A stretch of 64,000 bases of DNA from Ensifer aridi (GTDB lineage Bacteria > Pseudomonadota > Alphaproteobacteria > Rhizobiales > Rhizobiaceae). The stretch covers positions 1 to 64,000 of the forward strand of contig NZ_LUAV01000007.1 of assembly GCF_002078505.1 (NCBI RefSeq), written 5' to 3'. A model generated the notes under the pieces. The model was not told where the DNA came from. It saw only the letters and a program-made list of their open reading frames with translations, and made no database searches. The translations under genes were made by a program, and so were the position numbers. This document shows positions 1 through 9,354 of the stretch, one piece after another; within the stretch, counting starts at the first letter, position 1; each line of letters opens with the position of its first letter.

Positions 1-1079
1 AAGCCTTTGTTGATCTCCTCGAGCGCCAAGGTGTGGGTGATCATCGGATCGATCGCGATCTTGCCCTGCATGTACCAGTCGACGATCTTCGGCACGTCGG
101 TGCGGCCGCGGGCGCCGCCGAAGGCGGTGCCCATCCAGCTGCGGCCGGTGACGAGCTGGAACGGCCGCGTCGATATCTCCTGGCCGGCGCCGGCAACGCC
201 GATGATCACCGACTTGCCCCAGCCGCGATGCGAGGCCTCGAGCGCCTGGCGCATCACCTTGACATTGCCGGTGCAGTCGAAGGTGTAGTCGGCGCCGCCG
301 ATCTGGTCGGCGCCGCGCTTGGTCAGGTTGACGAGATAGGGCACGATGTCGTCGCCGACCTCGGTCGGGTTGACGAAGTGGGTCATGCCGAACCTTTCGC
401 CCCAGGGCTTCTTGTCGTTGTTGATGTCGACGCCGATGATCATGTCGGCGCCGGCGAGCCGTAGCCCCTGGATGACGTTCAAACCGATGCCGCCGAGACC
501 GAAGACGATCGCCGTCGAGCCCATCTCGACTCGTGCGGTGTTGATGACGGCGCCGATGCCGGTGGTGACGCCGCAGCCGATGTAGCAGATCTTGTCGAAG
601 GGGGCGTCGGGATTGACCTTGGCGACGGCGATCTCCGGCAGCACGGTGAAGTTGGCAAAGGTCGAGCAGCCCATATAGTGATGGATCTTGTCGCCGTTAA
701 TCGAGAAGCGCGAGGTGCCGTCCGGCATCAGCCCCTGGCCTTGGGTGGCGCGGATGGCGGTGCAGAGATTGGTCTTGCGGCTGAGGCACGAGGGGCAGGC
801 GCGGCATTCCGGCGTATAGAGCGGAATGACGTGGTCGCCCTTCTTGACGCTGGTGACGCCGGGGCCGACATCGACGACGATGCCGGCGCCCTCATGGCCG
901 AGGATTGCCGGAAACAGCCCCTCCGGATCGGCGCCCGACAGGGTGAAGTCGTCGGTGTGGCAGATGCCGGTCGCCTTGACCTCGACCAGCACCTCGCCGG
1001 CCTTCGGCCCCTCGAGCTGTACCGTCATGATTTCCAGCGGCTTGCCGGCCTGAACGGCCACGGCGGCGCGTACGTCCAT
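1..1079 (-). CDS. adhC: S-(hydroxymethyl)glutathione dehydrogenase / class III alcohol dehydrogenase, 3' end outside window
   Basis: Glutathione-dependent formaldehyde detoxification: it oxidises S-hydroxymethylglutathione with NAD in the cytosol. The ATG is at 1077-1079 and 359 codons are visible. The family is about 370-375 residues, so only the last few residues are cut off. Catalytic-zinc ligands Cys40 and His62 (GHE motif) are present, as is the structural zinc set Cys92, Cys95, Cys98 and Cys106, followed by a Rossmann stretch ([14 protein letters not shown]). The class III hallmark is the strict conservation of the substrate region after [10 protein letters not shown]. No partner (for example S-formylglutathione hydrolase) is visible on this side. 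Family assignment is firm; the exact paralog is not. Confidence 0.93.
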   Translation of the reverse strand, partial: MDVRAAVAVQAGKPLEIMTVQLEGPKAGEVLVEVKATGICHTDDFTLSGADPEGLFPAILGHEGAGIVVDVGPGVTSVKKGDHVIPLYTPECRACPSCLSRKTNLCTAIRATQGQGLMPDGTSRFSINGDKIHHYMGCSTFANFTVLPEIAVAKVNPDAPFDKICYIGCGVTTGIGAVINTARVEMGSTAIVFGLGGIGLNVIQGLRLAGADMIIGVDINNDKKPWGERFGMTHFVNPTEVGDDIVPYLVNLTKRGADQIGGADYTFDCTGNVKVMRQALEASHRGWGKSVIIGVAGAGQEISTRPFQLVTGRSWMGTAFGGARGRTDVPKIVDWYMQGKIAIDPMITHTLALEEINKG

Positions 1080-1175
1080 TTCCCTTCTCCCTCGAAAATT
1101 GCAAGATGTTTGGCGGTGGCAATGGCAATCGTCAATACAACGGCACGCGGCGCCCGTAAGCAGGAAATGCGCAAT

Positions 1176-1571
1176 CTAGCGAAAATTCCGGTCGAGCCGG
1201 TCGAGTTCCGCCTCGAGTGCGGCGATCGCTTCTCCGGTTTGCCGATGCAGCTTCTTGACGAGCGCGAGCTGCTCGTGAAGGTCATTGCTCGACGTAGCGG
1301 GATCGCCATCCGGGGAGCGGCCGATGCCGGCGATCAGCCAGGCCGGCGTCACGCCGAGGACGGCAGCGAGCATGAAGAGCCGGTTGGTGCGGGGCTCGGC
1401 GCGATCGCGCTCCCAGGCGGAAATGGTCTCGGTGCGAACGCCCAGCCTGTCCGCGAGCTCCTTCGTCGAAAGCTTTGCCGCGTCCCGCGCCCGCCAGATG
1501 CGGCCGCCCAGCGTATCGCCATCTCCTGTTTGGCGCAGGCGCGCGATCACGGTTTCGGTGGATAAGCGCAT
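1176..1571 (-). CDS. XRE-family helix-turn-helix transcriptional regulator
   Basis: A 131-residue DNA-binding protein. Residues of about 21-82 form a Cro/CI-type helix-turn-helix (core STKELADRLGVRTETISAWE), followed by a Leu-rich helical tail (about 95-130) that could form a coiled coil for dimerisation. The start is the ATG at 1569-1571. It lies upstream of adhC on the same strand with about 95 bases between them, so it could regulate itself or adhC; that is inference. No sensor domain is visible, so the signal is unknown. Confidence 0.8.
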   Translation of the reverse strand: MRLSTETVIARLRQTGDGDTLGGRIWRARDAAKLSTKELADRLGVRTETISAWERDRAEPRTNRLFMLAAVLGVTPAWLIAGIGRSPDGDPATSSNDLHEQLALVKKLHRQTGEAIAALEAELDRLDRNFR

Positions 1572-1831
1572 GGCTTTCTCCCTTTACCTGACATCTTCGC
1601 GGGCCCCGAGCGCTGCCGGAAAGCACCCGCCGCCGAGGCGCGAAGGTGAGCTGAGCTTATAGGTATTCCTGCGCGGGCGGAGCACTCCGAAGCGTCAAAA
1701 ACACGGCCAAATGCGGCTCGGTGCCGTCCGATCCAAGAGCAACTTTGAGCGGTGGGCGGCGCTTGAAACCGCGATGAAACACGATAGGGTCGAACCTGAA
1801 CGCTTTGCGAGGACATCGGAAAAATCTGCCC

Positions 1832-2761
1832 GTGAACGGATATACACAAACGGCCGCCGCGCCGCCCAATGCGGTTATGCAGGGCGTGGCCATCATGCTC
1901 TTCGCCATGCTCATCCTCCCGGGCATGGATGCCATTGCGAAATACATGGCGGTCTACGAAGGCATGTCGCCCGGCCAGGTGACCTTCTATCGCTTCTTCT
2001 TCCAACTCGTGTCGACCGTTCCGCTGCTGCTCACCGCTGGCGGCCTGCAGGCCGTCTACCCGAAGCGGCTTTGGCCCAATCTGCTTCGCGGCGTGCTGCT
2101 CGCCGGAGCTGCCCTGTTCTTCTTCATCTCCGTGAAATACATGCCGCTCGCCGACGTGTTCGCGATCTACTTCGTCGAGCCCTTCATCCTGACATGCATG
2201 TCGGCGCTCATTCTGCGCGAAAGGGTCGGCTGGCGCCGATGGACCGCGATCGCGATCGGTTTCGCCGGCGCCATGATCGTCATTCAGCCGAGCTTCGCCC
2301 TTTTCGGATGGACGTCGCTCCTGCCGGTCGCCTGCGCTTTTCTCTTCGCCTGCTATCTCTTTCTCAATCGAGCGGTCGGAAGCGCTGATTCGCCGCTCGC
2401 CATGCAGACGGTCGCCGGCGTCGGCGGTACGCTGTTCATGGCTGCAGTGATCGCCGCGGGCGACAGCATGGGAGCGGTAGATTTCGAGCCGGCGCTACCG
2501 CAGTCGACATTGGGCTGGACGCTTGTCATCGCACTCGGCGCGATCTCCGGCTATGGCCATTTGCTGGTCGTCAAGGCCTTCCGCCTGGCGCCGCTGTCGC
2601 TCTTGGCGCCGTTCCATTATTTCGAGATCGTGTCGGCGACGGTGCTCGGTTATCTGGTTTTCGAGGATTTCCCGTCGCCTTCCAAATGGCTCGGCATTGC
2701 CGTCATCGTCGGCTCCGGATTGTTCATCATCTGGCGCGAGCGGCAGTTGCAGAAACGGTAA
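1832..2761 (+). CDS. DMT-superfamily transporter, EamA domains
   Basis: An inner-membrane protein of about 309 residues with ten predicted hydrophobic segments arranged as two EamA repeats (about residues 15-150 and 165-300), the architecture of drug/metabolite exporters such as RhtA or YdcZ relatives. The substrate cannot be told from sequence. The first segment starts near VMQGVAIMLFAMLILPG. I prefer the GTG at 1832 because a weak GGA lies about ten bases upstream. A TTG at 1805 and an ATG at 1877 are in frame, the latter just before the first membrane segment. It converges with lipB, separated by a repeat element. Confidence 0.8.
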   Translation: MNGYTQTAAAPPNAVMQGVAIMLFAMLILPGMDAIAKYMAVYEGMSPGQVTFYRFFFQLVSTVPLLLTAGGLQAVYPKRLWPNLLRGVLLAGAALFFFISVKYMPLADVFAIYFVEPFILTCMSALILRERVGWRRWTAIAIGFAGAMIVIQPSFALFGWTSLLPVACAFLFACYLFLNRAVGSADSPLAMQTVAGVGGTLFMAAVIAAGDSMGAVDFEPALPQSTLGWTLVIALGAISGYGHLLVVKAFRLAPLSLLAPFHYFEIVSATVLGYLVFEDFPSPSKWLGIAVIVGSGLFIIWRERQLQKR

Positions 2762-2810
2762 GGTAAGTCCTGAGCGCCGCCGCGCAGGCTCAGACTTCAT
2801 CCGCCCTACT

Positions 2811-2911
2811 GCATGTTTCCTTATATCCGAGCCGATTTGAGGAAAAAACATGCAGCAATTCAAAGTGCTACAGCGACCTTTGTGCGTCTGGAAAGACGCA
2901 CGGCGCTGTAG
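2811..2911 (+). repeat. Two-palindrome intergenic repeat, copy A (RIME-like)
   Basis: Palindrome 1 (GCATGTTTCCTTA...TGAGGAAAAAACATGC) is joined to palindrome 2 (CTACAGCG ... GTGCGTCT-GGAA-AGACGCAC ... CGCTGTAG). The same structure recurs about ten times in this window. It resembles the rhizobial intergenic mosaic elements described in Sinorhizobium; the family name is from memory, not a search. The right half overlaps the end of lipB. Confidence 0.8.
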
Positions 2912-3611
2912 TGGGGCCGAAGACCGATTCGAACGCCTGCCGTAGCCGGATATCGACGTCTGCCATCATCACCGGAAGGCCGAGGTCGACAAGGCTGGTG
3001 ACGCCGTAGCCGCGGATGCCGCAGGGTACGATGCCGCCGAAATGATCGAGATCCGGATCGACGTTCAGCGCGAAGCCATGGAAGCTCACCCATTTGCGTA
3101 AGCGGATGCCGATGGCGGCGATCTTGTCTTCGGCCATCGAGCCATCCACAAGGGGCGGCTTTTCCGGGCGGCGTACCCAGACACCGACGCGGTCCTCGCG
3201 GCGCTCGCCCTTGACGTTCATCGAATCGAGCGTCGCAATTATCACGTCTTCGAGAGCGGCGACGAAGCCGCGAACGTCCTGCTGCCGGCGTTTCAGATCA
3301 AGCATGACGTAGACGACCCGCTGTCCCGGACCATGATAGGTGTATTCGCCGCCCCGACCGGTCGCGAAGACCGGGAAGCGGTCCGGGGTGACGAGGTCGG
3401 TGGCATTGGCGCTCGTGCCCGCGGTATAAAGGGGAGGGTGCTCGACCAACCAGACCAGCTCGTCCGCGGCGCCGGCGGCGATAGCCGCGGCTTCCCGCTC
3501 CATCGTTTCGACGGCCTGGGGATAGTCTACGAGGGAAGGAGCGATGCGCCAACGCACCGGGGGCGAACCCGGCGGGGCAAACATGTCGCGGCTGAGATCT
3601 TCACGCTGCAT
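2868..3611 (-). CDS. lipB: Octanoyl-[ACP]:protein N-octanoyltransferase
   Basis: First step of protein lipoylation: it transfers octanoyl from ACP to lipoyl-domain lysines, such as those of the pyruvate dehydrogenase subunits later in this window. Seen in sequence: [12 protein letters not shown] substrate motif, the catalytic lysine in [11 protein letters not shown] and the catalytic cysteine in [14 protein letters not shown] (K185 and C209 counted from the longest possible start at 3647). Starts at 3647, 3623 and 3611 are all ATG, and none has a strong ribosome binding site; 3611 is chosen conservatively. The last 13 residues and the TAG stop are encoded by repeat copy A, so the C-terminus has probably been replaced or extended by the element. 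Confidence 0.92.
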   Translation of the reverse strand: MQREDLSRDMFAPPGSPPVRWRIAPSLVDYPQAVETMEREAAAIAAGAADELVWLVEHPPLYTAGTSANATDLVTPDRFPVFATGRGGEYTYHGPGQRVVYVMLDLKRRQQDVRGFVAALEDVIIATLDSMNVKGERREDRVGVWVRRPEKPPLVDGSMAEDKIAAIGIRLRKWVSFHGFALNVDPDLDHFGGIVPCGIRGYGVTSLVDLGLPVMMADVDIRLRQAFESVFGPTTAPCVFPDAQRSL

Positions 3612-3741
3612 GGGAGCCTGCATTGTTGATTTTTCTGGCCTGTACATGGGGCTGACTGCGCCAAGAGTCCAGGGTTTCCAGCGCTTTGCGGAGGTGACAC
3701 CGAAATAGTTTCATTTCACGTCAAATTTCTGTCGTGATGGC

Positions 3742-3770
3742 CTTGTGCACCCCAAATGCTTTTGCTACAT
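3742..3770 (+). promoter_or_regulatory. Housekeeping promoter of the tRNA-Leu gene
   Basis: CTTGTG (3742-3747), 17 bases, then CTACAT (3765-3770). This is close to the S. meliloti sigma-70 consensus CTTGAC-N17-CTATAT and places the start of transcription about 30 bases before the tRNA. Confidence 0.7.
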
Positions 3771-3805
3771 GCAGCCCCGCCGACGCAATCGGCACCTACC
3801 ACGAT

Positions 3806-3890
3806 GCGGTCGTGGCGGAATTGGTAGACGCGCAGCGTTGAGGTCGCTGTGGGGCAACCCGTGGAAGTTCGAGTCTTCTCGACCGCACCA
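3806..3890 (+). tRNA. tRNA-Leu (anticodon GAG)
   Basis: An 85-base class II tRNA. The acceptor stem GCGGTCG pairs with CGACCGC, followed by encoded CCA. The anticodon stem CAGCG/CGCTG encloses loop TTGAGGT with anticodon GAG at 3840-3842, reading CUC/CUU leucine codons. A variable arm and a T arm (GTTCGAGTC) are present. Confidence 0.96.
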
Positions 3891-3906
3891 TTCAGAGAAC
3901 GAATAG

Positions 3907-3943
3907 CCCCGTAACCGGCTGGTTCTACGGGGTTTTTGTTTTT
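3907..3943 (+). terminator. Rho-independent terminator of tRNA-Leu
   Basis: The stem CCCCGTA...TACGGGG (3907-3932), with an inner ACC/GGT pairing, is followed by TTTTTGTTTTT. Confidence 0.9.
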
Positions 3944-4363
3944 CCTCTTGCCATCGAGCTCTCTCTGAGCTGAAATACGAGCCAAGCCCTATCCCGCCGA
4001 GGGGCTGTCGCCGGACTCTGATGCCTGGGTCGCGGCCGCGTTTTCCGCATCGTCCCATTTCGGCTTCCCTTCCGAGGGTCGCGGGGGCGCGTATTCACGA
4101 ACCCACCGACGTACACGATATTGTTGATGGCTAAATTCGCGGAATCGTAAAAAAAAAGTCGGCGAAACAGCGGGGATTAGTTATGATTCCCTTGTCATGA
4201 CGGATTCGCGAGAAGCGTCGTCATGATGGGGTGACAGAGCGACGTGTCTTGCGGAGTGCGCCTGAAAAACGTCTTTGAGGCGCCCATCGATCGGTCCCGA
4301 ATTGATGTGCGGATGTCGTCGTGAGCTGCTGCTTCGGCATCCGTTTCAGTGCCCGGTTATAAA
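3944..4363. other. Intergenic region upstream of the prkA operon
   Basis: No credible gene. It holds an 8-base inverted repeat, TCATGACG (4195-4202) and CGTCATGA (4219-4226), with a 16-base gap, and an A9 run at 4149-4157. The inverted repeat lies about 140 bases upstream of the stress promoter and could be a regulator site; that is inference only. Confidence 0.4.
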
Positions 4364-4388
4364 GGAACTTTGAAGGCAGGAAACCGTT
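4364..4388 (+). promoter_or_regulatory. General-stress (RpoE2/EcfG-type) promoter of prkA-yeaH-spoVR
   Basis: GGAAC (4364-4368), 16 bases, CGTT (4385-4388): an exact match to the alphaproteobacterial EcfG/RpoE2 consensus GGAAC-N16/17-CGTT. It sits 68 bases before the prkA start codon. The motif is seen; control by the stress sigma factor is inferred. Confidence 0.8.
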
Positions 4389-4455
4389 CACCTGAAGCAA
4401 TCGCCGATTGGCAGCGATCCCGGTTCAACCAAGCGGCTTGCCGCGGGAGAGCACG

Positions 4456-6405
4456 ATGCAAAGGAGTGAATCTGACGTCTTCGACCTATTCTCGGAGATC
4501 TATACGAGTGCAGCGCAAGAGGAGATAAGCCTACAGGAATATCTCCTTGCATGTCGCGATGACAAAAGCATGTACGCCACCGCTCAGGAACGAATGGTGG
4601 ACGCCATCGGAGAACCGGTTCTCATCGATACCAGCGCGGACGAGCGTCTTGGCCGGATCTTCGCAAACCGAACCATTAAAATCTATCCTGCCTTTTCCGA
4701 CTTCTTCGGTATGGAAGATACGATCGAGCGGATCGTCGGTTACTTCCGCTATGCTGCCCAGGGCCTCGAAGAACGCAAGCAGATTCTCTACCTGCTGGGC
4801 CCCGTAGGTGGCGGCAAGTCGTCGCTCGCCGAGCGACTGAAGAAATTGATGGAGCAGCGGCCGATCTATACGCTCATGGTCGACGGCAAGGTCAGCCCCA
4901 TCTTCGAATCTCCCCTTGGCCTCTTCCATCCCGAGCGCATGGCCGATCTTCTCGAAGACAAATACGGCATCGCCCGGCGGAGGCTGACGGGCCTGATCTC
5001 GCCCTGGGCCGCAAAGCGGCTTGATGAGGTCGGCGGCGACATATCGAAATTCAGCGTCGTCAAGCTGATGCCGTCCCGTCTGCGCCAAATCGGCATTGCC
5101 AAGACCGAGCCGGGTGACGAGAACAACCAGGATGTCTCCTCGCTGGTCGGCAAGGTGGATATCCGCCAGCTCGAAAACTACAGCCAGGCCGATCCGGATG
5201 CCTATTCCTACAGCGGCGGCTTGAACCGCACGTCACAGGGTCTGCTCGAGTTCGTCGAGATGTTCAAGGCGCCGATCAAGGTCCTGCACCCGCTCCTGAC
5301 GGCGACCCAGGAAGGCAGCTACAACGGAACGGAAAACTTTGGTGCTTTCCCCTACCAGGGCACCATTCTTGCACACTCCAACGAATCGGAATGGCTGCAG
5401 TTCAAGAACAACCGCAACAACGAGGCGTTTCTCGACCGCATTCTGGTGGTCAAGGTTCCCTATTGCCTGCGGGTGACGGAAGAGAAGCAGATTTACGAAA
5501 AGCTTCTGCGTGAAAGTGAACTGCTCAACAATCCTTGCGCCCCGGAGGTGCTGGAAATCCTGAGCCGCTTCACCGTCTCGACCCGTCTCGTTCCGCATGA
5601 GAACTCGTCGCTTTACACGAAGATGCGTGTCTATGACGGCGAGAACCTCAAGGACGTCGACCCGAAGGCACGCTCGGTCCAGGAATATCGTGATGCCGCA
5701 GGCGTCGACGAGGGCATGACCGGCGTCAGCACCCGCTTCGCCTTCAAGGTCCTGTCCGAGACGTTCAACTACGACACCAAGGAGGTTGCAGCCGACCCGG
5801 TACACCTCATGTATATTCTGGAGCAGGCCATCAAGCGCGAGCAGTTCCCGAAGGAGACCGAAGCGGGCTATCTCGACTTCATCAAATCGGAACTCGCCAC
5901 CCGCTATGCGGAATTCATCGGTCATGAGATCCAGAAAGCCTATCTGGAATCCTACAGCGAATATGGCCAGAACCTATTCGACCGCTACATCGCCTATGCG
6001 GATGCCTGGCTCGAGGACCAGGATTTCAAGGATCCGGATACGGGTCAGATCCTCAACCGCAAGATTCTCGACAGCGAACTGTCGCAGATCGAGAAACCGG
6101 CCGGGATCGCCAATCCAAAGGATTTCCGCAACGAGGTCGTCAAGTTCACCTTGCGCGCCCGCGCCAAGAATCATGGGCGCAATCCGTCCTGGACGAGCTA
6201 CGAAAAGCTTCGGGAAGTGATCGAGAAGCGCATGTTCGGCCAGGTCGAGGACCTGCTGCCGGTCATCAGTTTCGGCTCAAAGAAGGACAGCGCCACCGAG
6301 AAACAGCACGCCGAGTTCGTCCAGCGCATGAAGGAGCGTGGATACACCGAACGGCAGGTGCGCCGTCTCGTCGACTGGTACATGCGCGTGAACAAGGCGG
6401 GTTAA
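4456..6405 (+). CDS. prkA: PrkA-family serine protein kinase / AAA protein
   Basis: A 649-residue cytosolic protein of the PrkA/YeaG family (E. coli YeaG is about 644). It carries an AAA-type N-terminal domain with Walker A GPVGGGKSS (residues 115-123) and the PrkA C-terminal domain. YeaG acts in sustained nutrient-stress responses; its substrates are poorly known. The start at 4456 is chosen because GGGAGA lies seven bases upstream; an in-frame start at 4408 has none. It is the first gene of an operon with the DUF444 protein (25-base gap) and the SpoVR protein, the same trio found in many proteobacteria, and it is transcribed from a stress-sigma promoter. Confidence 0.95.
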   Translation: MQRSESDVFDLFSEIYTSAAQEEISLQEYLLACRDDKSMYATAQERMVDAIGEPVLIDTSADERLGRIFANRTIKIYPAFSDFFGMEDTIERIVGYFRYAAQGLEERKQILYLLGPVGGGKSSLAERLKKLMEQRPIYTLMVDGKVSPIFESPLGLFHPERMADLLEDKYGIARRRLTGLISPWAAKRLDEVGGDISKFSVVKLMPSRLRQIGIAKTEPGDENNQDVSSLVGKVDIRQLENYSQADPDAYSYSGGLNRTSQGLLEFVEMFKAPIKVLHPLLTATQEGSYNGTENFGAFPYQGTILAHSNESEWLQFKNNRNNEAFLDRILVVKVPYCLRVTEEKQIYEKLLRESELLNNPCAPEVLEILSRFTVSTRLVPHENSSLYTKMRVYDGENLKDVDPKARSVQEYRDAAGVDEGMTGVSTRFAFKVLSETFNYDTKEVAADPVHLMYILEQAIKREQFPKETEAGYLDFIKSELATRYAEFIGHEIQKAYLESYSEYGQNLFDRYIAYADAWLEDQDFKDPDTGQILNRKILDSELSQIEKPAGIANPKDFRNEVVKFTLRARAKNHGRNPSWTSYEKLREVIEKRMFGQVEDLLPVISFGSKKDSATEKQHAEFVQRMKERGYTERQVRRLVDWYMRVNKAG

Positions 6406-6430
6406 CGGTCCGAAAGGCAGGGGGCAGCCA

Positions 6431-7747
6431 ATGCCGAATTTCATCGACCGCCGCCTTAACCCGAAGGACAAGAGTCTCGGCAACAGGCAGCGCTTCCTGA
6501 AGCGGGCGCGGGAGGAGCTGAAGCGAGCCATTAAAGAGAGGGTAAAATCGGGCAAGATAACGGACGTCGATGCAGAGCAGAATGTCTCCATGCCCGCCCG
6601 CGGCGTCAACGAACCATCATTCCAGCCCGACAACAACACCGGTGAAAGGCGGCATGTGCTGCCGGGCAATCGCGAATTTGCGGCCGGCGACCGTATCCCC
6701 AAGAAAGCCTCGGGCGGCGGTGCTGCAAGCGCCGGCGCCGGAACCGGCCAGAGTGAGGACGACTTCCAGTTCGTTCTCTCTCGCGAGGAGGTGCTCGATC
6801 TTTTCTTCGAGGATCTTGAACTTCCAGACATGGTGAAGCTCAACTTGAAGGAGTCCGTCGCGTTCAAGCGGCGCCGTGCCGGCTTTTCCGCAAGCGGCTC
6901 GCCCACGAACATCAATGTCGGGCGCACCATGCGCAACAGCTACGGCCGCCGTATCGCATTGCATCGGCCGGCGCGTCGGGAAGTGGAAGCGCTCGCAGAC
7001 GAGATCGCCAAGCTGGAGAAGGAGGCCAACGGTACCGCGAAGCACAGGAAGCGCATCGAAGAATTGCGCCAGACGTTGGAAAAGCTCGAACGCCGCCGCC
7101 GGCGCATTCCCTATGTCGATCCGGTGGACATTCGCTTCAATCGCTTCGAACCGCAGCCGCTACCGAATGCAAGCGCCGTAATGTTCTGCCTGATGGACGT
7201 TTCCGCTTCGATGGGCGAGCGGGAGAAGGACCTCGCCAAACGTTTCTTCGTATTGCTGCACCTTTTTCTCAAGCGGCGCTACGAGCGGATCGACATCGTC
7301 TTCATCCGGCACACGGACGAGGCGGGCGAGGTCGACGAGAATACCTTCTTCTACAGCAAGCAGAGCGGCGGCACGGTCGTTTCCACCGCGCTCGAGGAGA
7401 TGCTTCGCGTCATCCAGGAGCGCTATCCGGCCCACGAATGGAACATCTACGCGGCTCAGGCCTCCGACGGGGAGAACATTTCCGGCGACTCCGAGCGCTG
7501 CGCCTCGCTCCTTCATGACGAGTTGATGCGGCTTTGCCAGTATTATGCCTATGTCGAGATCATCGACGAGCGCGAAACGGAGATCTTCGGCACGACCGAT
7601 AACGGGACTTCGCTCTGGCGGGCCTATCGCACCGTCGATGGCGAATGGCCGAATTTCCAGATGACCCGGATCGCAAAGCCGGCGGACATCTATCCGGTTT
7701 TCCGAAAACTCTTCGGCAAGCAGCCGAGTGTGCAATTGCGCAAGTGA
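6431..7747 (+). CDS. YeaH/DUF444-family protein with VWA domain
   Basis: A 438-residue partner of PrkA. The C-terminal half has a von Willebrand A-like fold with the metal site motif DVSASMG at about residue 255. Residues 190-225 are charged and helical, and the N-terminal third is low-complexity and probably disordered (Gly/Ala stretch near residue 100). The start ATG at 6431 lies 25 bases after prkA, with a GGGGCAG stretch upstream. The family is consistently encoded between the prkA and spoVR genes, and the function is thought to be as an adaptor or partner of the kinase. No reaction can be assigned. Confidence 0.93.
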   Translation: MPNFIDRRLNPKDKSLGNRQRFLKRAREELKRAIKERVKSGKITDVDAEQNVSMPARGVNEPSFQPDNNTGERRHVLPGNREFAAGDRIPKKASGGGAASAGAGTGQSEDDFQFVLSREEVLDLFFEDLELPDMVKLNLKESVAFKRRRAGFSASGSPTNINVGRTMRNSYGRRIALHRPARREVEALADEIAKLEKEANGTAKHRKRIEELRQTLEKLERRRRRIPYVDPVDIRFNRFEPQPLPNASAVMFCLMDVSASMGEREKDLAKRFFVLLHLFLKRRYERIDIVFIRHTDEAGEVDENTFFYSKQSGGTVVSTALEEMLRVIQERYPAHEWNIYAAQASDGENISGDSERCASLLHDELMRLCQYYAYVEIIDERETEIFGTTDNGTSLWRAYRTVDGEWPNFQMTRIAKPADIYPVFRKLFGKQPSVQLRK

Positions 7748-7759
7748 AAGGCGAACCGG

Positions 7760-9307
7760 ATGACGAAGGGCGCGGCCTCCAACCTCTTGTTTCAGAGTTC
7801 CGATTGGAACTTCGAGACGCTGGCGCGCACCTACGACGCCATCGAGACGATCGCGCTCGACGAGCTCGGACTGGACGTATACCCCAACCAGCTCGAGATC
7901 ATCTCCTCCGAACAAATGCTCGACGCCTATTCCTCGGTCGGCATGCCGCTGATGTACCAGCATTGGTCCTTCGGCAAGCGCTTCGTTTTCGAGGACCATC
8001 TCTACCGCAAGGGCCGGCGCGGTCTCGCCTATGAGCTGGTGATCAACTCCAATCCTTGCATCACCTATCTGATGGAGGAAAACACCATGGCCATGCAGGC
8101 CCTGGTCACCGCGCATGCGGCCTTCGGCCATAATCATTTCTTCAAGAACAACTACCTGTTCCAGCAGTGGACCGATGCCAGCGCGATCCTGAGCTATCTG
8201 GAGTTCGCCAAGAAATACATCATCAAGTGTGAGGAGCGCTACGGCACCTCGGCCGTCGAGGAGATCCTCGATTCCGCTCACGCGCTCATGGACCAGGGCG
8301 TCTTTCGATACAGGCGGCCTCCGCGGCTATCCTCCGAGAAGGAACGCGAGCGGATGCGCGAAAGGCTCGAATACGAGGAGCAAACCTACAGCGACCTGTG
8401 GAGGACGCTTCCCCCGACGACCGCAGGCGTCGATCCGAGTGAGGTCGAGCGCGACGTGTCGGAGCGAAAAAAGGCGTTGAACCTGCCCGAGGAGAACCTT
8501 CTCTATTTCCTGGAGAAGACGAGTCTGATCCTCGAGCCTTGGCAGCGGGAGATCCTGCGTATCGTCCGGGTGGTTGCCCAATATTTCTACCCGCAGCGGC
8601 AGACGAAGGTGATGAACGAGGGATGCGCCACCTTCGTCCACTACACCATCATGAACAGGCTCTTCGACCAGGGAAAGATCAACGAAGGCGCCATGCTGGA
8701 GATGCTCCAGAGCCACACCAACGTCGTCTTCCAGCCCGCCTTCGACGATCCCCGTTTCCCGGGCCTCAATCCTTACGCGCTGGGATTCGCCATGATGCAG
8801 GATATCGAGCGCATCTGCGTCGATCCGACGGCGGAGGATCGCGACTGGTTCCCCGAAATTGCCGGCAGCGGCAAATGGCGCGATACGCTGCTTGACGCCT
8901 GGGCGAACCATCGCGACGAGTCTTTCATCCTGCAGTATCTAAGTCCGGCGCTGATCCGCAAATTCCGGCTGTTCCTGCTGACGGACGAGGCGGACGAGAA
9001 TTACTGCGAGGTCGCCTCGATCCACAACGAGCGCGGCTACGAGGCCATACGTGCAGCTCTTGCCCGCAGCTACGATATCGGCGCCAACCAGCCCGACATC
9101 CAGGTCATGGATGTCGACCTTTTGGGCGACCGTCACCTGCGGCTGCAGCACAACGTCAAGAACGGCGTATTCCTTGAGGAAAACAGCCGCGACGCCACCC
9201 TCCGCCATGTTCGCCATCTCTGGGGCTACGAGGTGAGCCTCGTCGGCATCGATATGGAAAGCGGCGACACGCTCTATGAATGCTCAACGGAAGAGCTTTC
9301 CGACTAG
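7760..9307 (+). CDS. SpoVR/YcgB family protein
   Basis: A 515-residue protein of the SpoVR family. It takes its name from a Bacillus protein needed for spore cortex formation, but it occurs widely in non-sporulating bacteria beside the genes for PrkA and YeaH. The family core is visible: the HxxxFGHNHFFKNNYLF block (about 115-130), the block NEGCATFVHY (about 288-298) and the NPYALGFAMM block (about 335). Conserved histidines and glutamates in these blocks suggest a metal site, but no enzymatic activity is established to my knowledge. It follows the DUF444 gene by 12 bases and is the last gene of the operon. Confidence 0.94.
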   Translation: MTKGAASNLLFQSSDWNFETLARTYDAIETIALDELGLDVYPNQLEIISSEQMLDAYSSVGMPLMYQHWSFGKRFVFEDHLYRKGRRGLAYELVINSNPCITYLMEENTMAMQALVTAHAAFGHNHFFKNNYLFQQWTDASAILSYLEFAKKYIIKCEERYGTSAVEEILDSAHALMDQGVFRYRRPPRLSSEKERERMRERLEYEEQTYSDLWRTLPPTTAGVDPSEVERDVSERKKALNLPEENLLYFLEKTSLILEPWQREILRIVRVVAQYFYPQRQTKVMNEGCATFVHYTIMNRLFDQGKINEGAMLEMLQSHTNVVFQPAFDDPRFPGLNPYALGFAMMQDIERICVDPTAEDRDWFPEIAGSGKWRDTLLDAWANHRDESFILQYLSPALIRKFRLFLLTDEADENYCEVASIHNERGYEAIRAALARSYDIGANQPDIQVMDVDLLGDRHLRLQHNVKNGVFLEENSRDATLRHVRHLWGYEVSLVGIDMESGDTLYECSTEELSD

Positions 9308-9354
9308 GCTGAATAACTGCGTGTCGCCCGACCATCTACGGCGCTTGGGGCAAC

